Source: Paralithodes platypus (taxonomy: Eukaryota > Arthropoda > Malacostraca > Decapoda > Lithodidae). Taken from it: 64,000 nucleotides of DNA. The stretch lies in NCBI GenBank assembly GCA_032716605.1, contig CM064509.1, forward strand, positions 48,567,302 to 48,631,301, in the 5' to 3' direction. How positions within the stretch are numbered: the stretch's first letter is position 1; the number at the start of each line of letters is the position of its first letter. The translations under genes were made by a program, and so were the position numbers. The notes beneath the pieces were generated by a model, which saw nothing but the letters and a program-made list of their open reading frames with translations, ran no database searches and was not told the origin of the DNA. This document shows, in pieces, positions 1-10,661 of this stretch.

Positions 1-1076
1 GGGGATTCTTTATCTTCCGCCAGACTCAGCTTGGGTTGTGACAAAGTGTGCGGTGTCGAGCAAAGGAGAAAGAGAGAGAGAGACCGCCGTTCCCTATAGC
101 TATTCGGGCCAGAGTCTACCTAGGAGGTGTGAAATCCTAGTTCCTGTAGTCAAAGTGCCGAAACAACTACAGCTACTTCCAGTGCTCCCAAGTCGCTCTA
201 CCAGTGCCTTCTCTCTCTACATAAATCATTTAAGTGTTCCTTTTGTTTGTAATGGTAACGATGATTGTTGTGAGGGTCTAGACCAAGGTATGATAAGGTT
301 CACTAATAATTAACGTAATAATAGAAGATTGTCCAATGTCCATTCTTCCCTCTGTTGTTTTATCCGATGGTCTACTTAGGGAGAACATTATACACTGCTA
401 TCATGCGGAAAACGTTTATATATTTACGAATACAGGCTCCTGTCTTTGCTAATGTAGAAATATACAAAGGTTATCCGGGGAATAAATCCATATATATTAC
501 ACGTAAACTTGAACGCTTACTCAGATCTTAGTTTATACGAAGTCACGAGTAATTTACTCCTCAGTCACGTATTTTCTGACTATTATATTTATTACAAATT
601 TATGAGTTTCTAATTCATATCTATGACTCTTTGAGTTTATTTCATTTAATTATCTGTTTATGTCGCTTAGACTTATTGTTTGCTTAGAAATCAAATACTG
701 TCCTATTGTACATACTTATCAGTGCTATGCTATTGACCTCGCAGTAACTATTATTTAAACTATTGCCTGGCCATATTTGAGAGCTTGTATATTTATATCA
801 GGACTTTATTTATTGTGATTTGAGACTTATCCTCTCTTTTGTTATTAATAATTTGTTCAGTCGTAATGCTATTATTCCATATACTGTATATGAATGTTAT
901 GATTATTGATTTCAGAGACATATTGAGATTGTACCCTAGTTATTAAGGAATAAAACCTGTTAAAACCTCTCATGTGTATTTTGTGTCCATTGCTTATTAC
1001 TAGAGTGCAATATATAGAGCTAAGGCTAATCTTTGCCCAGTAGAGAGGCATTTCAGTTGACGATTAGCGCAGATTC
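1..1076. other. Non-coding stretch, no gene recognised
   Basis: AT-rich sequence in which I recognise no coding domain. A 91-residue open frame at 38-313 has no recognisable motif and is rejected. An AATAAA hexamer at 949-954 followed by a T-rich region resembles the polyadenylation part of an LTR or a retroelement 3' end, but I found no partner copy in the window, so a solo LTR is only a possibility. Confidence 0.5.
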
Positions 1077-1178
1077 CAAAGGTGGAAATCGCATTCAGAA
1101 TATCTCACGTTTTATTATAAACGTGGCATAACACTATCTATGAATATCTATAAGATTGTATGCATAATTATATATATA

Positions 1179-1232
<54 letters not shown>

Positions 1233-1457
1233 TGTATATATATACACATATGCATATATACATATATATACATATTAATACATGTACACATACATATATA
1301 TACACATACGCATTACATACAATACATACAGTACATGCCTATACAACATACCAACATATATAATTATGCTTACAATCTTACAGATATTCATAGATAGTGT
1401 AATGCCACGTTTATGATAAAACGTGAGATAGTCTGATTACGAGTTCTACCTTTTATA
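1077..1457. repeat. Palindromic MITE-like repeat with (TA)n core
   Basis: The arms at about 1079-1174 and 1357-1456 are inverted copies of each other, roughly 95 bp each with about ten mismatches. Both contain the block CTCACGTTTTAT followed by AAACGTGGCAT and CTATCTATGAATATCT. The interior is a (TA)n and (CA)n-rich array. This is the architecture of a foldback MITE. I could not define a target-site duplication or assign a superfamily. Short open frames across the core are repeat translations (tyrosine-isoleucine runs), not genes. Confidence 0.75.
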
Positions 1458-1510
1458 TATATATATATTGCTACAACTCTGGCGGCCACGAAGCAGTCGG
1501 CTCGGTTGAC

Positions 1511-2110
1511 CAGAGTGGTAACAGTGAGTTTTTATTATTCTAAAGTCTCTGGTAGAATTGTGGCTGTCTGTTGTTGCTTGCTTTCCTTATGCTTCAAATA
1601 AATCAGACAGCTCAAGAATTATGTACTAGTCATAAAGGAAGCTTAGCTAGATAAATTATAAGTTCCAGAATCACTTTAAGATCATATATAATTTACTAAT
1701 GATTATTTAGATTAATTATGATTAGTAGGATTATTTATAAATAATTATGATTAATTATTATAGATATTATTATTATTTATTATGATGATTTATTCTGAAC
1801 GATTTCTGCCGCCAACGGGTTAAGATTAAAATAAGATGGAGATTATTTAATATAAGTATTATTTTTTAAGTATTTAGATATTTCTTATTTACTTGGATAA
1901 TTTATTATAAATAGTTATGGTAGCCTAATTATCTTATTATGTATTATCCTTCATTATCATTGTCTTATTATATAATTTACAAGTACCATTGAAGAAGGGA
2001 AGATATTAAAGTCACCAATTCAACAAGAATAAATGTATTTATAAAACCAATAAACAAAAAGATAACGTATGTACAAAACAAAGGAAAATAAATAAGATCC
2101 AGGACATTGC
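1511..2110. repeat. Direct repeat copy 1 (~600 bp), carries empty site of TA-flanked element
   Basis: This block matches 4398-4967 plus 9455-9487 over its whole length with a few percent difference. It brackets the gag fragment and LINE between the two copies, so it may be the LTR of the broken gypsy-type element, but I could not place TG...CA ends. The site around the TA at 2072-2073 is uninterrupted. In the second copy the same TA carries the 4.5-kb inverted-repeat element, which makes this copy the pre-insertion (empty) allele of that target. Confidence 0.75.
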
Positions 2111-2661
2111 CTGTAGGCTTCTGGTCTCAACTGGTATGCCTTCAGAATGGCTAAATTGAGGCGATCGTAGTCATGTCTCACATCCCATTCTACTGCTACA
2201 TACGTGGTGCGGGCTAGCCCTGTCAAAACAGTTTGGAGCATGAAAGGCCATTCCTCTCTGGTCCAATTCACGCCCCTTGCAACATCCTCGAACAGTACAA
2301 AATGGTCATCAACATCATCATCGGTAAACGGGGGAATGACACTACTCAGAGTTAAGCCCCAAGGGGGAGAGGAACCTGAGGAACTGTAGGTGCTCGTGGC
2401 AGCCAACTGGGCCATTCGATATTCATGGTCTTTGTCTTCCCGAGCTTGTTGGGCTTGTAACTCTGCCTGAGCTTGTTGGGCTTGGACTTGTAACTCTGCC
2501 TGAGCTTGGGCAGCATTTATTTTAGCCAACTCTATATACTCAGCTGCGGTAAAGCCTAACGGTAGACTCTCGGGAAGGTGAATTATCCTCTCAGGACTCC
2601 GATCGGAGTTATCAGCAGGCCGTCTAGAGTCAAACAAGTCACCACCAGTTGCCTCATCCAA
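2020..2661 (-). pseudogene. Truncated retrotransposon gag-like fragment
   Basis: The minus-strand frame encodes an acidic N-terminal segment, then a Q/A-rich coiled-coil-like stretch (AQAQAELQVQAQQAQAELQ), then a capsid-like block with IPPFTDDDVDDHFVLFEDVA, WPFMLQTVLTG and KAYQLRPEAYRQ. That block resembles the SCAN-like capsid region of invertebrate gypsy gag proteins. The frame has no ATG start (it opens with TTG) and upstream it runs into the poly(A) tail of the LINE inserted at 2694. Around codons after RPEAYRQ (near 2105) coding similarity stops and repeat sequence begins, so the C-terminal half, zinc knuckle and pol are missing. Assignment rests on motif resemblance, not a search. Confidence 0.6.
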
Positions 2662-2691
2662 CCCCTCCTCAGGTCTCTGGCTAGTGTCATG

Positions 2692-2693
<2 letters not shown>

Positions 2694-2724
<31 letters not shown>

Positions 2725-4372
2725 ACAATGAACGGAGGAAGGAAAAACACAGATAAAACAAAAAGGTCCATGTGCCTAAAGGCATCCTCCATTCATAACA
2801 TTTGTGTAACAACTGGATTTAAACATTTGTAGATTGTAAGTTTGTGGAAAGCAATTCGAGGGAAGTGAATTCCAAAGAGTAGTAGCTCTGGGGATAAATT
2901 AATTCTGATAAGCAGAAGTTCTGCATTGTGGAGGAGAAAGTGTAAATTCATGGGCGCTCTCAGCTGCCCTAGTTCTACGGGGAAAGATGTGGAGAGGCGG
3001 CACAATTGAAGCAAGTTCCTCGGAACAATTGCTGTGAAAATATCTGTAGAATAATGCAAGGGATGCAACGTTTCTTCGTATGGATAATGTAGGAAGGTCC
3101 TGTGTGATTGCAGGGTTATTGATTAATATAATAGCTTTATTTTAAATTTTGTCCAACTGCCTCAATGCAACCACTCCACTTCCACCCCACAGAGGTGAAC
3201 AGTAATCCATCTGAGAACGCACATGACTTTTATATATCACGGCCAACTGCTCGTCAGTGAAGAATTCTCGAACTCTGTACAGGAGTCCCAGTTTTTTAGA
3301 GGCATTCTTAGCAATGCTTCTAACATAATGTGTCCAGCTCAAGTTAGTAGTTAATGTTACACCGAGAATGTCAATACTAGGGGAAGTGGGAATATTTATA
3401 TCATTAAAAAATATATGGGAGTCAGTGAGATTCTGTCGGTTAGAAAATTGAATGTACTTGGTTTTCTGTGCATTAAAGGAAACTAGATTCTTTTGTCCCC
3501 ATCCATTAATTCTAGAAAGGTCCTGGTTCAGAGAAATTGCAGTGTTTATTTTTGAATTTATAAGATCGGGTTGGGTGAAAGAATTGGTAAATGTGAAGGA
3601 ACTGTGGAGTGTTGAGTCATCTGCGTAGGAATGTATTGGATTATGAGTGGTAGATATGAGATCATTGATATGAATGAGGAACAGAATTGGGGCCAAAACT
3701 GAACCCTTGGGAACACCAGCATTTATTGAGTGAAATTGAGAATAAAGGCCATCTACCATTACACATATTTTTCTGTTATGAAGATAAGAAGAAATTAGTG
3801 AAACTAATGATGCAAGGCCGTAGTGTGACATCTTCGACAATAAGGATTGATGCCAGACTCTATCAAATGCCTTTGATATATCCAGTGCTATTGTATGTGT
3901 TTCACCATGTTGGTCTGTAGCTTGGTTGATTTGATGCGTAAGAAGGCAAAGCATGTCTGCAGTTGATCGACATCGTCTAAAACCATATTGCCTATCACTG
4001 ATTAATTTATTATTCTCAAGATTCTTAATTATGTGATTATTTAATATAATTTCAAAGACTTTACCAAGAGTGGAAGTTATAGCTATTGGTCTGTAGTTTG
4101 ATGGATGTGAAGAGGCACCTTTTTTAGGAACTGGATGGATGTTTGCCTCTTTCCAGGGTACTGGGAAGCATGAGGTATGAGTATACAGACGGAAATTTTT
4201 TGCCAATACAGGAGCGAGCACCAAGGAGCAATTCTTAAGTACTATTGGAGGAATTTCATCTGGACCAGGAGCCTTATCTACTGAGAGATTCTGCAAAATA
4301 GTTTTGACATGTCTGGTGTGGATCTTAAGTGAGGGAATTTCAGGCGAATTAAAATTAAGTACAGGGACATCT
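2694..4372 (-). mobile_element. 5'-truncated Jockey-type LINE with poly(A) tail
   Basis: A minus-strand non-LTR retrotransposon ends in an A-tract of about 25 (T-run at 2694-2718), preceded by a 3' UTR and a broken RT frame. Sequence upstream of about 4372 is unrelated, so the endonuclease and ORF1 are absent, as expected for incomplete target-primed reverse transcription. It sits inside the gag fragment whose coding resumes just below 2694. I did not find a convincing target-site duplication. Confidence 0.8.
2790..4372 (-). pseudogene. Jockey-type reverse transcriptase, broken
   Basis: The main open segment (3142-4296) carries RT motifs in order: DKAPGPDEIP, NYRPIAITSTLGKVFE, LDISKAFDRVWH, GVPKGSVLAPILFLIHINDL and the catalytic box SYADDSTLH. 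The thumb-like tail includes DILGVTLTTNLSWTHYV and MDYCSPLWGGS. A TAA stop at 3142 interrupts the frame, which then continues toward 2790 with RRNVASLALFYRYF and LWNSLPS, the usual C-terminal blocks of this LINE group. At least one further stop lies in that segment. The combination SADD-type box plus the RNVASL...WNSLP tail is what I rely on for a Jockey-type call. The copy is inactive. Confidence 0.85.
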
Positions 4373-4397
4373 TGTACCCCGAATATCTCGGTCTATG

Positions 4398-4967
4398 AGT
4401 GGTAACAGTGAGTTTTTATGATTTTAAACTCTCTAGTAGAAATTTGGCTGTCTGTTGTTGCTTGCTTTCCGTTTGCTTCAAATAAATCACACAGCTCAAG
4501 AATTATTTACAAGTCATAAAGGAAGCTTAGCTAGATAAATTATAAGTTCCAGAATCACTTTAAGATCCTATTTAATTTACTAATGATTATTTAGATTCAT
4601 TATAATTAGTAGGATTATTTATAATTAATTTGATTAATTATTATATATATTATTATTATTAATTATTATGATGATTTATTCAGAACGGTTTCTGCCGGCA
4701 ATGGGTTAAGATTAAAATATGATGGAGATTATTAATTTTATTATAAAGTATTTTTTCTTAAGTATTTAGATATTTCCTATTTACTTGGATAATTTATTAT
4801 TTATTATAAATAGTTATGGTAATTATCTTATTATTTATTATCCTTCATTATCTTTGTCTTATTATATACTTTACAAGTACCATTGAAGAAAGGAAGATAT
4901 TAAAGTCACCAATTCAACAAGAATAAATGTATTTATAAAACCAATAAACAAAAAGATAACGTATGTA
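4398..4967. repeat. Direct repeat copy 2, left part
   Basis: Second copy of the 1511-2110 block. It is split at the TA dinucleotide 4966-4967 by the inverted-repeat element and resumes at 9455 with ACAAAACAAATAAA and the shared AAGATCCAGGAC block. Together the two parts equal copy 1. Confidence 0.75.
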
Positions 4968-5144
4968 CAGTCGCCAGGATTAATTCGTTTCAGTTTCCCT
5001 GTCTCAGGCGTTAGTAGCACTGCACGATGGAGAGGTATCCCCTCCACCTCCTCTCCTTGTTGTTACCATACCCCCACCGAAACCCTCCCATTTTCCCTCC
5101 GACCCCAGAACTACACCCACCCTCCCTTCTCTTGCTCTCACCCA

Positions 5145-6286
5145 CCCCAGGGATTGGTACTAGGACCAATTCTCTTTCTAATTTACATCAACGACATAGA
5201 TGAGGGTCTCACCTGTACAATCTCAAAATTTGCTGACGATACAAAAATTGCAAATAGCGTACTCTCAAAAGAACAAGTTGACGATATGCAACACAATCTA
5301 GATAAATTGTCATGTTGGGCCCAAATTTGGCAAATGAGTTTCAATGCGGATAAATGTAAAGTACTACATATCGGATACCTAAATGAGAAAGCAAACTATT
5401 CGATGAATGGCACTCAGCTTAAGAATGTAAACAGAGAAACCGATCTGGGAGTAACAATATCGAGTAACCTAAAACCGAGTCAACAATGTTCAGAAGTTGT
5501 TAAGAAGGCAAACAAAATAATTGGCTTTATAGGCAGGTCATTTGAGCATAAATCCAAAGAAGTTATCCTAACCCTTTACAATTCATTAGTCCGCCCTCTT
5601 CTGGAATACTGCGTTCAATCCTGGTGCCCTTATTACCAAAAAGATATAAACAAGCTAGAACGAGTTCAACGTAGAGTTACCAAAATGATACCTAGCCTAA
5701 AGAACAAACCATACGAAGAGCGTCTTAGAGAATTAAATCTATTTCCTTTAACCCAGCGCAGATTAAGAGGTGACTTAATTCAAGTGTTCAAAATCATCAA
5801 AGGCATCGACAATATGAACTGTAGTAAGTACTTCACTATCGACCAATCTAATTACACGCGGGGAAACGGTTGCAAAATTATTGGTAAATCTTTTAACTCA
5901 CACGAATCTAAGAATTTCTTCTTCAATCGAGTTGTTAACTTGTGGAATGGGCTTCCCCGAAACGTTATAGACTGCATCACCGTTGATTCATTTAAACTCC
6001 GCCTAGACAAATATCTCGCATCAAACCCGCGACTGACTGCGTTTGTAAATGAATAACTTTATTTTATCCCCCCTCAGTTACTAACCCATCTGTCCCCTAC
6101 TAACTTCCTAATCCTGCCACGGACATTAGTTCCAGGGCAGTAATTCCCTTTCCAATGTTCCCTTACCCACTCTAAACCACTGTTTGGACACTTGATCCTC
6201 AGTGTTTTGGAGGACAAGCAACCTAGAAGGGTCACTATATCTGTTGTTGCTTGATTTCCTTTGTACTCCTTTGTACTCCTTTGTAG
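5145..6286 (+). mobile_element. 5'-truncated CR1-type LINE
   Basis: A LINE fragment is inserted in the left TIR region of the TA-flanked element. The interrupted sequence (CTCTCACCCA... and ...TTCTGGACCTCACC) is continuous in the copies at 24540-24600 and 26550-26600, so both borders are visible to within a few bases. The 3' UTR ends in repeated CTTTGTACTC units (6260-6286) and not poly(A), which fits CR1-type elements that end in short tandem repeats. The 5' truncation falls within RT. Confidence 0.85.
5154..6056 (+). pseudogene. CR1-type reverse transcriptase C-terminal half (300 aa open frame)
   Basis: The frame starts inside RT at LGPILFLIYINDI and carries the catalytic box SKFADDTKIAN, then WQMSFNADKCKVLHIG, the palm/thumb segment ETDLGVTISSNLKPS, and the C-terminal blocks LVRPLLEYCVQSWCPYY, LERVQRRVTKMIPSL, RRLRGDLIQVFKIIKG and VVNLWNGLP. 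These blocks are characteristic of CR1-like LINEs. It ends with a TAA just after 6053. The frame has no internal stops, so the copy is fairly young, but endonuclease, RT fingers and ORF1 are missing. Related fragments occur at 51055-52938 and 52950-53870. Confidence 0.85.
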
Positions 6287-7152
6287 GGGCTATTTCTGGA
6301 CCTCACCAATTGCATGTATTCCGAACACCTAATGAAGGAATGCAATGTATCATAGGCAGAGTCAAGTATTAGCTTGACTAAATTTGAAAGAAAGAGAGAG
6401 ATAGAGAGGGAGGGAGAGAGAAAGCAGGGGGGGGGGGGGGGGAGGAATGTTTGCCGAAAACCTTACATATGATTCGAGTGATTCATACCGATACATTTAC
6501 CATTGACCCCTGAAAGGTTCATACCGATGTACTGATGGTTTAGTATTGTATCATACTCTAATATAGCTGTCAAACTAACCCACGTGAAGTTGTATTTCAT
6601 TTTCATCGTTGTAATGGCTCAGTCTGGGCTACGTAACAAGCTTGAGACAAAGCGGACCGTCTGTGCCCATTCCACCATGAGACTCCCATCAGTGAACACA
6701 AAGTAAACCATTCAAGTATTTTGAATTATTTCTTTTTTATACAATTATTAAATACTAATACCACTACTTATTAGCACCGTATACAAGAACAAAACATTTG
6801 CTTAATCATATTCACCACAAATATCTCTGCTTCCAGACAGTTCAGCACTCAGTAAGTGTAAGCAACCAATTTGCCAATAAATGCAATGAATTATTGCCGA
6901 GAATGTGTCCAGTGAGTCGGTCATGTGACTTCCTTACGCTAACTCAACACTCTTACTCTTAACGGAGCTATCTACCCAATCATTAGGCCATATTGTTTTC
7001 CTAATTGGCCATAATGTAAAACTACTGAATATAATCGGGACACGAACTACCCTCGGGCAAGGTACTGGGGTTTTCGAAAAGAGGCTCCAGGCTTTAAAAT
7101 AATACTTGACATAAACAGGCTTAATAATCCTGAAGGGTTGATAACCAATATA

Positions 7153-8522
7153 CCAGGGTGTCTTAATATAAATGTGACCCATTAATATGTTCATGATTTA
7201 TTGCCCAGACAAGAAACTCAAAAAAATATTACATTTCCTAGAAGCTGACATGATACCAATTAAAATAAATTTTTATTTGGTATCTCTTGCTCAAAAGCTA
7301 CATTTTTACAGCACATGTTCTAAATGTGTGCCTCTGCGCTGATGACACACTTGTAGCCTACGAGCGAATTTAACGATAACCCTCACACACTCTTGCTTCT
7401 GTATGGCACGTATCGTCTGGGTTATGGCCACTTTCAGCTCGGCAATAGATTGAGGATTGTTCCCATACACGTTGTCCTTCAAGAACCCCAAGAGCTAAAA
7501 ATCTGGGGGGTTCAGATCGGGTGAACGCGGAGACCACTCTGGTTCGCGGCGTCTGCTGATCAGCGGATTAGGGAATCGATGATCGAGCCACTCCATTGTG
7601 ATGTTAGCAGTATGTGGAGTTGCCCCATCTTGTTGAAATCATTGCACACCTCGATTCACTCCACGACGTGCTCCAAGTGTCCTCCAGAACTTGTTTAACA
7701 CCACAATGTAACGCTCCTTTGTGACAGTGACTGTCTCCCCGGCTTCATTTTCAAACCAAAATGGTCCAATTATGCCATGTTTTGAGATGGCCACCCAAGC
7801 AGTGCATTTCACAGGGTGCAATGGTCTCTGAAGAACCTCGTCTGGTGATTGTGATCCCCAGAACACCGAGTTCTTGCTATTGACATGTCCGTAGAGTGAG
7901 AAGTGTGCTTCGTCGCTGAACCAAACATTATCGAGAAAGTCAGAATCCTCTTCGATCTTGGTCTCGAACCACTGGCACATCAAAACACGATTTTCCATGT
8001 CGGCTGGCGTGAGTTTCTGCATAATCTGGATTCTGTATGGATAGAGTTTAAGGTCCTTCTTCAAGATTCTGTGCACTGACGCACGAGAAAGACCCATCTC
8101 TTGGGAACGTCTTCGGATGGACTTTTTTGGACTCCTTCCGACAGAATCTCTCACCGCATCCACATTTTCAGGACATCTTGCAGTCAACTTACTGCTACTT
8201 GTGGATTGTTCTGCTTTTTACTGAGCTTGTTTAATGATCCTGTTGCTTTAAATTTGTTTACCCAACGGGTAATTTGGAATTTATGGGGATAGTTATTAAA
8301 GTTGAATTCCCTGCGGAATTTTGCCTGTACCGATTTGAAGGATTTTGTCTCAAGATAAGCAGTGACACACATAGTTTTTTCCTCTATTGTCCAAGGCATT
8401 TTGATAGATGATTTTTCAATGTTATGCTATGATCTTCCAAACCTGAAAAAAGAGAATAATATCATTAATATTGGCAGAGCTATTAACAGTCAAATGGGTC
8501 ACATTTATATTGAGACACCCTG
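7153..8522 (-). mobile_element. Mariner-like DNA transposon (Tc1/mariner superfamily)
   Basis: A 1,370-bp element has ~29-bp inverted repeats: CCAGGGTGTCTTAATATAAA on the left, and on the right the inverse of CAGGGTGTCTCAATATAAAT. It is flanked by TA at 7151-7152 and 8523-8524. The homologous copy near 25650 has the uninterrupted target ACCAATATATATGCCC read on the opposite strand, proving both boundaries and the TA duplication. It is nested inside the TA-flanked element 4968-9454 and encodes one disrupted transposase. Confidence 0.93.
7306..8399 (-). pseudogene. Mariner-like transposase, frameshift and two stops
   Basis: Translation starts with MPWTIEEKTMCVTAYLETKS, a DUF4817-like helix-turn-helix N-terminus (8184-8399). 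A frameshift near 8186 leads into a second frame with the HTH block SIRRRSQEMGLSRASVHRIL and the first catalytic region VWFSDEAHFSLYG. A TGA at 7639 precedes FQQDGATPHT (second Asp), and a TAG follows SPDLNPPDF (third Asp), after which GFLKDNVYG leads to the C-terminus RRGTHLEHVL. All three acidic positions are present. By my count 41 residues separate the second and third Asp, more like the DD41D (rosa-type) group than classical DD34D mariner. Because of the lesions it cannot make active enzyme. Confidence 0.88.
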
Positions 8523-9934
8523 TATATGCCCTATTTTAATTAATTACCCCTCGGGTACTCTTACGTTCATCTATCCATTAGGGAGGGTTTTATTTTAAAG
8601 TTCCCATGCCCTCAACACATACGCTCACCCAAACATTAGGGAAGGACTTATTAATTTTGTCACCTTACCCTTAACATCTTGCCATAAGGTTACTCTATTT
8701 GATCAGGTATCTTGTTTTGTAACCAAGTTAAGGGGGCGTTCACTATGGCTATGTAGCAATATGGGTTAAAACATAGCAAATTGCGTTAAATACTCCCTGA
8801 GTAATGACAAGACGTAGGGTATCTACTCCACATAATACTATTGAAAGTTTCCCGCATATTCAAGCTTATTCTCTTGAGATAACTTTCAAGATAATTTGAA
8901 TTCACACCTTTTAAGAATAATTACTAAATAACTATATAACGCCCCTTTATTAAATCCCAGATTAACTACAAGTTATAATATTGAACTGATCAATAATTCT
9001 TCTACTACAATACCACTCTGTATAACAGTTTCGTGTATAACCAAATAATCTCAATATACCTTATACAAATGTGTATTTCTACCCCTCATATCTGGGATAT
9101 CCATATCATTATGCAGTTAACCCTACTAGTAACGGTAGTAATTAGCAGCTTCAGGTTAGGTTTTGTTTAGTTCATATGTTTAATGTGCAGGAGATGGTGG
9201 TCGAGAGATGTGTGTGAAATACTTCATTCCTTCATCAGGTGTTCAGAATAAATGTCATCGGTGAGGTCCCAGAAGAAGCTCCTAGCTGGGTGAGAGCGAG
9301 AGAAGGGAGGGAGGGTGTAGTTTTGGGGTCGGAGAGAATATGGAGGGGTTTAGATGGGGGTATGGGAACAACAAGGAGAGGAGGTGGAGGGGATATCTCT
9401 CCACCGTGCAGTGCTACCAACAGGGAAAATGAAACTAATTAATCCTGACGACTGTACAAAACAAATAAAAACAAAATAGAAAATAATTAAGATCCAGGAC
9501 GTACCGGTATATGATTGTCTGATCGTTCACTGCTCGCTAGTTTGCCCATTAGTAAATAGTGTCAAGGCTTAATCAAGTATCACCTATTGTTAATGGAAAT
9601 TATAACAAGGTCGCATGGCAAGTTATTTAAGTATCAAAATATACTGTGCTTGACTAATTGATGAATACACAATGAGTTTCACTATTCTTTAATGAAGTCA
9701 CCAATAAACCTCTCCATTGTCACACCGCATTATTAACCTTTCTAGATTCACATAACAATATACAAACTAACACAACGCGGCACGAAAGTTCACCTCAACA
9801 CACCTGGTAGCTATAACCCGTCATAATTTAATTGCAAGACCACACCACGCATGCTAAGTACGGTATCTTAGAGTTACAATTCAAAGTTGAGTCAAGTTAA
9901 ATCATTTCAGTTAAACTGAACACCATTACCACCT

Positions 9935-9980
9935 CCACCCAGAAGGTCCGGGTTCGTGCGAACCCGGGCCTTCTGGGTGG
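9935..9980. repeat. Inner 22-bp perfect-type hairpin
   Basis: CCACCCAGAAGGTCCGGGTT with its following CG (9935-9956) pairs with 9959-9980 around a 2-base loop, with a single mismatch that would be a G-U pair in RNA. The hairpin sits almost at the centre of the larger palindrome. Confidence 0.9.
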
Positions 9981-10025
9981 AAGTCCGGACGCTAGTCACT
10001 ACACCAAGCCAGCCGCTTGGGAAGG
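9945..10025 (-). repeat. tRNA-derived SINE-like head in palindrome spacer
   Basis: Read on the minus strand, GGCTTGGTGTAGTGACTAGC resembles a pol III A box region of a tRNA and CCCGGGTTCG resembles the start of a B box. Spacing and order fit a tRNA-related SINE head. The B box is interrupted because the sequence folds back into a second hairpin, so I do not call a tRNA gene. Confidence 0.45.
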
Positions 10026-10661
10026 AGAGGTGACGGAGGAGATAGTTCAGACATGGCAGTGACAGACAAGACTTATATTTTTATATTACTAAAGTGGTAA
10101 TGGTGTTCAGTTTAACTGAAATGATTTAACTTGACTCAACTTTGAATTGTAACTCTAAGATACCGTACTTAGCATGCGTGGTGTGGTCTTGCAATTAAAT
10201 TATGACGGGTTATAGCTACCAGGTGTGTTGAGGTGAACTTTCGTGCCGCGTTGTGTTAGTTTGTATATTGTTATGTGAATCTAGAAAGGTTAATAATGCG
10301 GTGTGACAATGGAGAGGTTTATTGGTGACTTCATTAAAGAATAGTGAAACTCATTGTGTATTCATCAATTAGTCAAGCACAGTATATTTTGATACTTAAA
10401 TAACTTGCCATGCGACCTTGTTATAATTTCCATTAACAATAGGTGATACTTGATTAAGCCTTGACACTATTTACTAATGGGCAAACTAGCGAGCAGTGAA
10501 CGATCAGACAATCATATACCGGTACGTCCTGGATCTTATTTATTTTCTATTTTGTTTTTATTTGTTTTGTACAGTCGTCAGGATTAATTAGTTTCATTTT
10601 CCCTGTTGGTAGCACTGCACGGTGGAGATATCCCCTCCACCTCCTCTCCTTGTTGTTCCCA

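Larger units (their letters stand above)
4968..9454. mobile_element. TA-flanked DNA transposon-like element with ~250-bp TIRs, copy 1 (nested host)
   Basis: Ends are CAGTCGCCAGGATTAATTCG on the left and the inverse ...ATTAATCCTGACGACTG on the right, each next to a TA (4966-4967 and 9455-9456). The intact sequence of the same target without the element is at 2072-2073, so the TA duplication is directly visible. The TIRs extend about 250 bp, including a GGAGAGGAGGTGGAGG block. Removing the nested LINE (about 5145-6286) and the mariner (7153-8522) leaves about 2 kb, comparable with the second copy at 24408-26753. TA duplication and CAG ends fit the Tc1/mariner/pogo superfamily. No transposase of its own is visible, so it is non-autonomous. 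Confidence 0.85.
9363..10661. repeat. Near-perfect 1.3-kb palindrome (arms ~570 bp)
   Basis: Arm 1 (9363-9932) is the reverse complement of arm 2 (10094-10661) with only a few visible mismatches; the spacer is 161 bp. Each arm contains the TA-flanked element's terminal sequence (GACGACTGTACAAAAC and its inverse), the AAGATCCAGGAC block, and about 440 bp of unique sequence. The inversion therefore formed after that element inserted, or includes a second terminal copy. Arm 2 ends exactly where the 42-bp minisatellite begins. Confidence 0.92.

Noticed and set aside
38..313. 91-codon frame as a small gene
   Set aside because: No motif, low complexity start, no supporting context.
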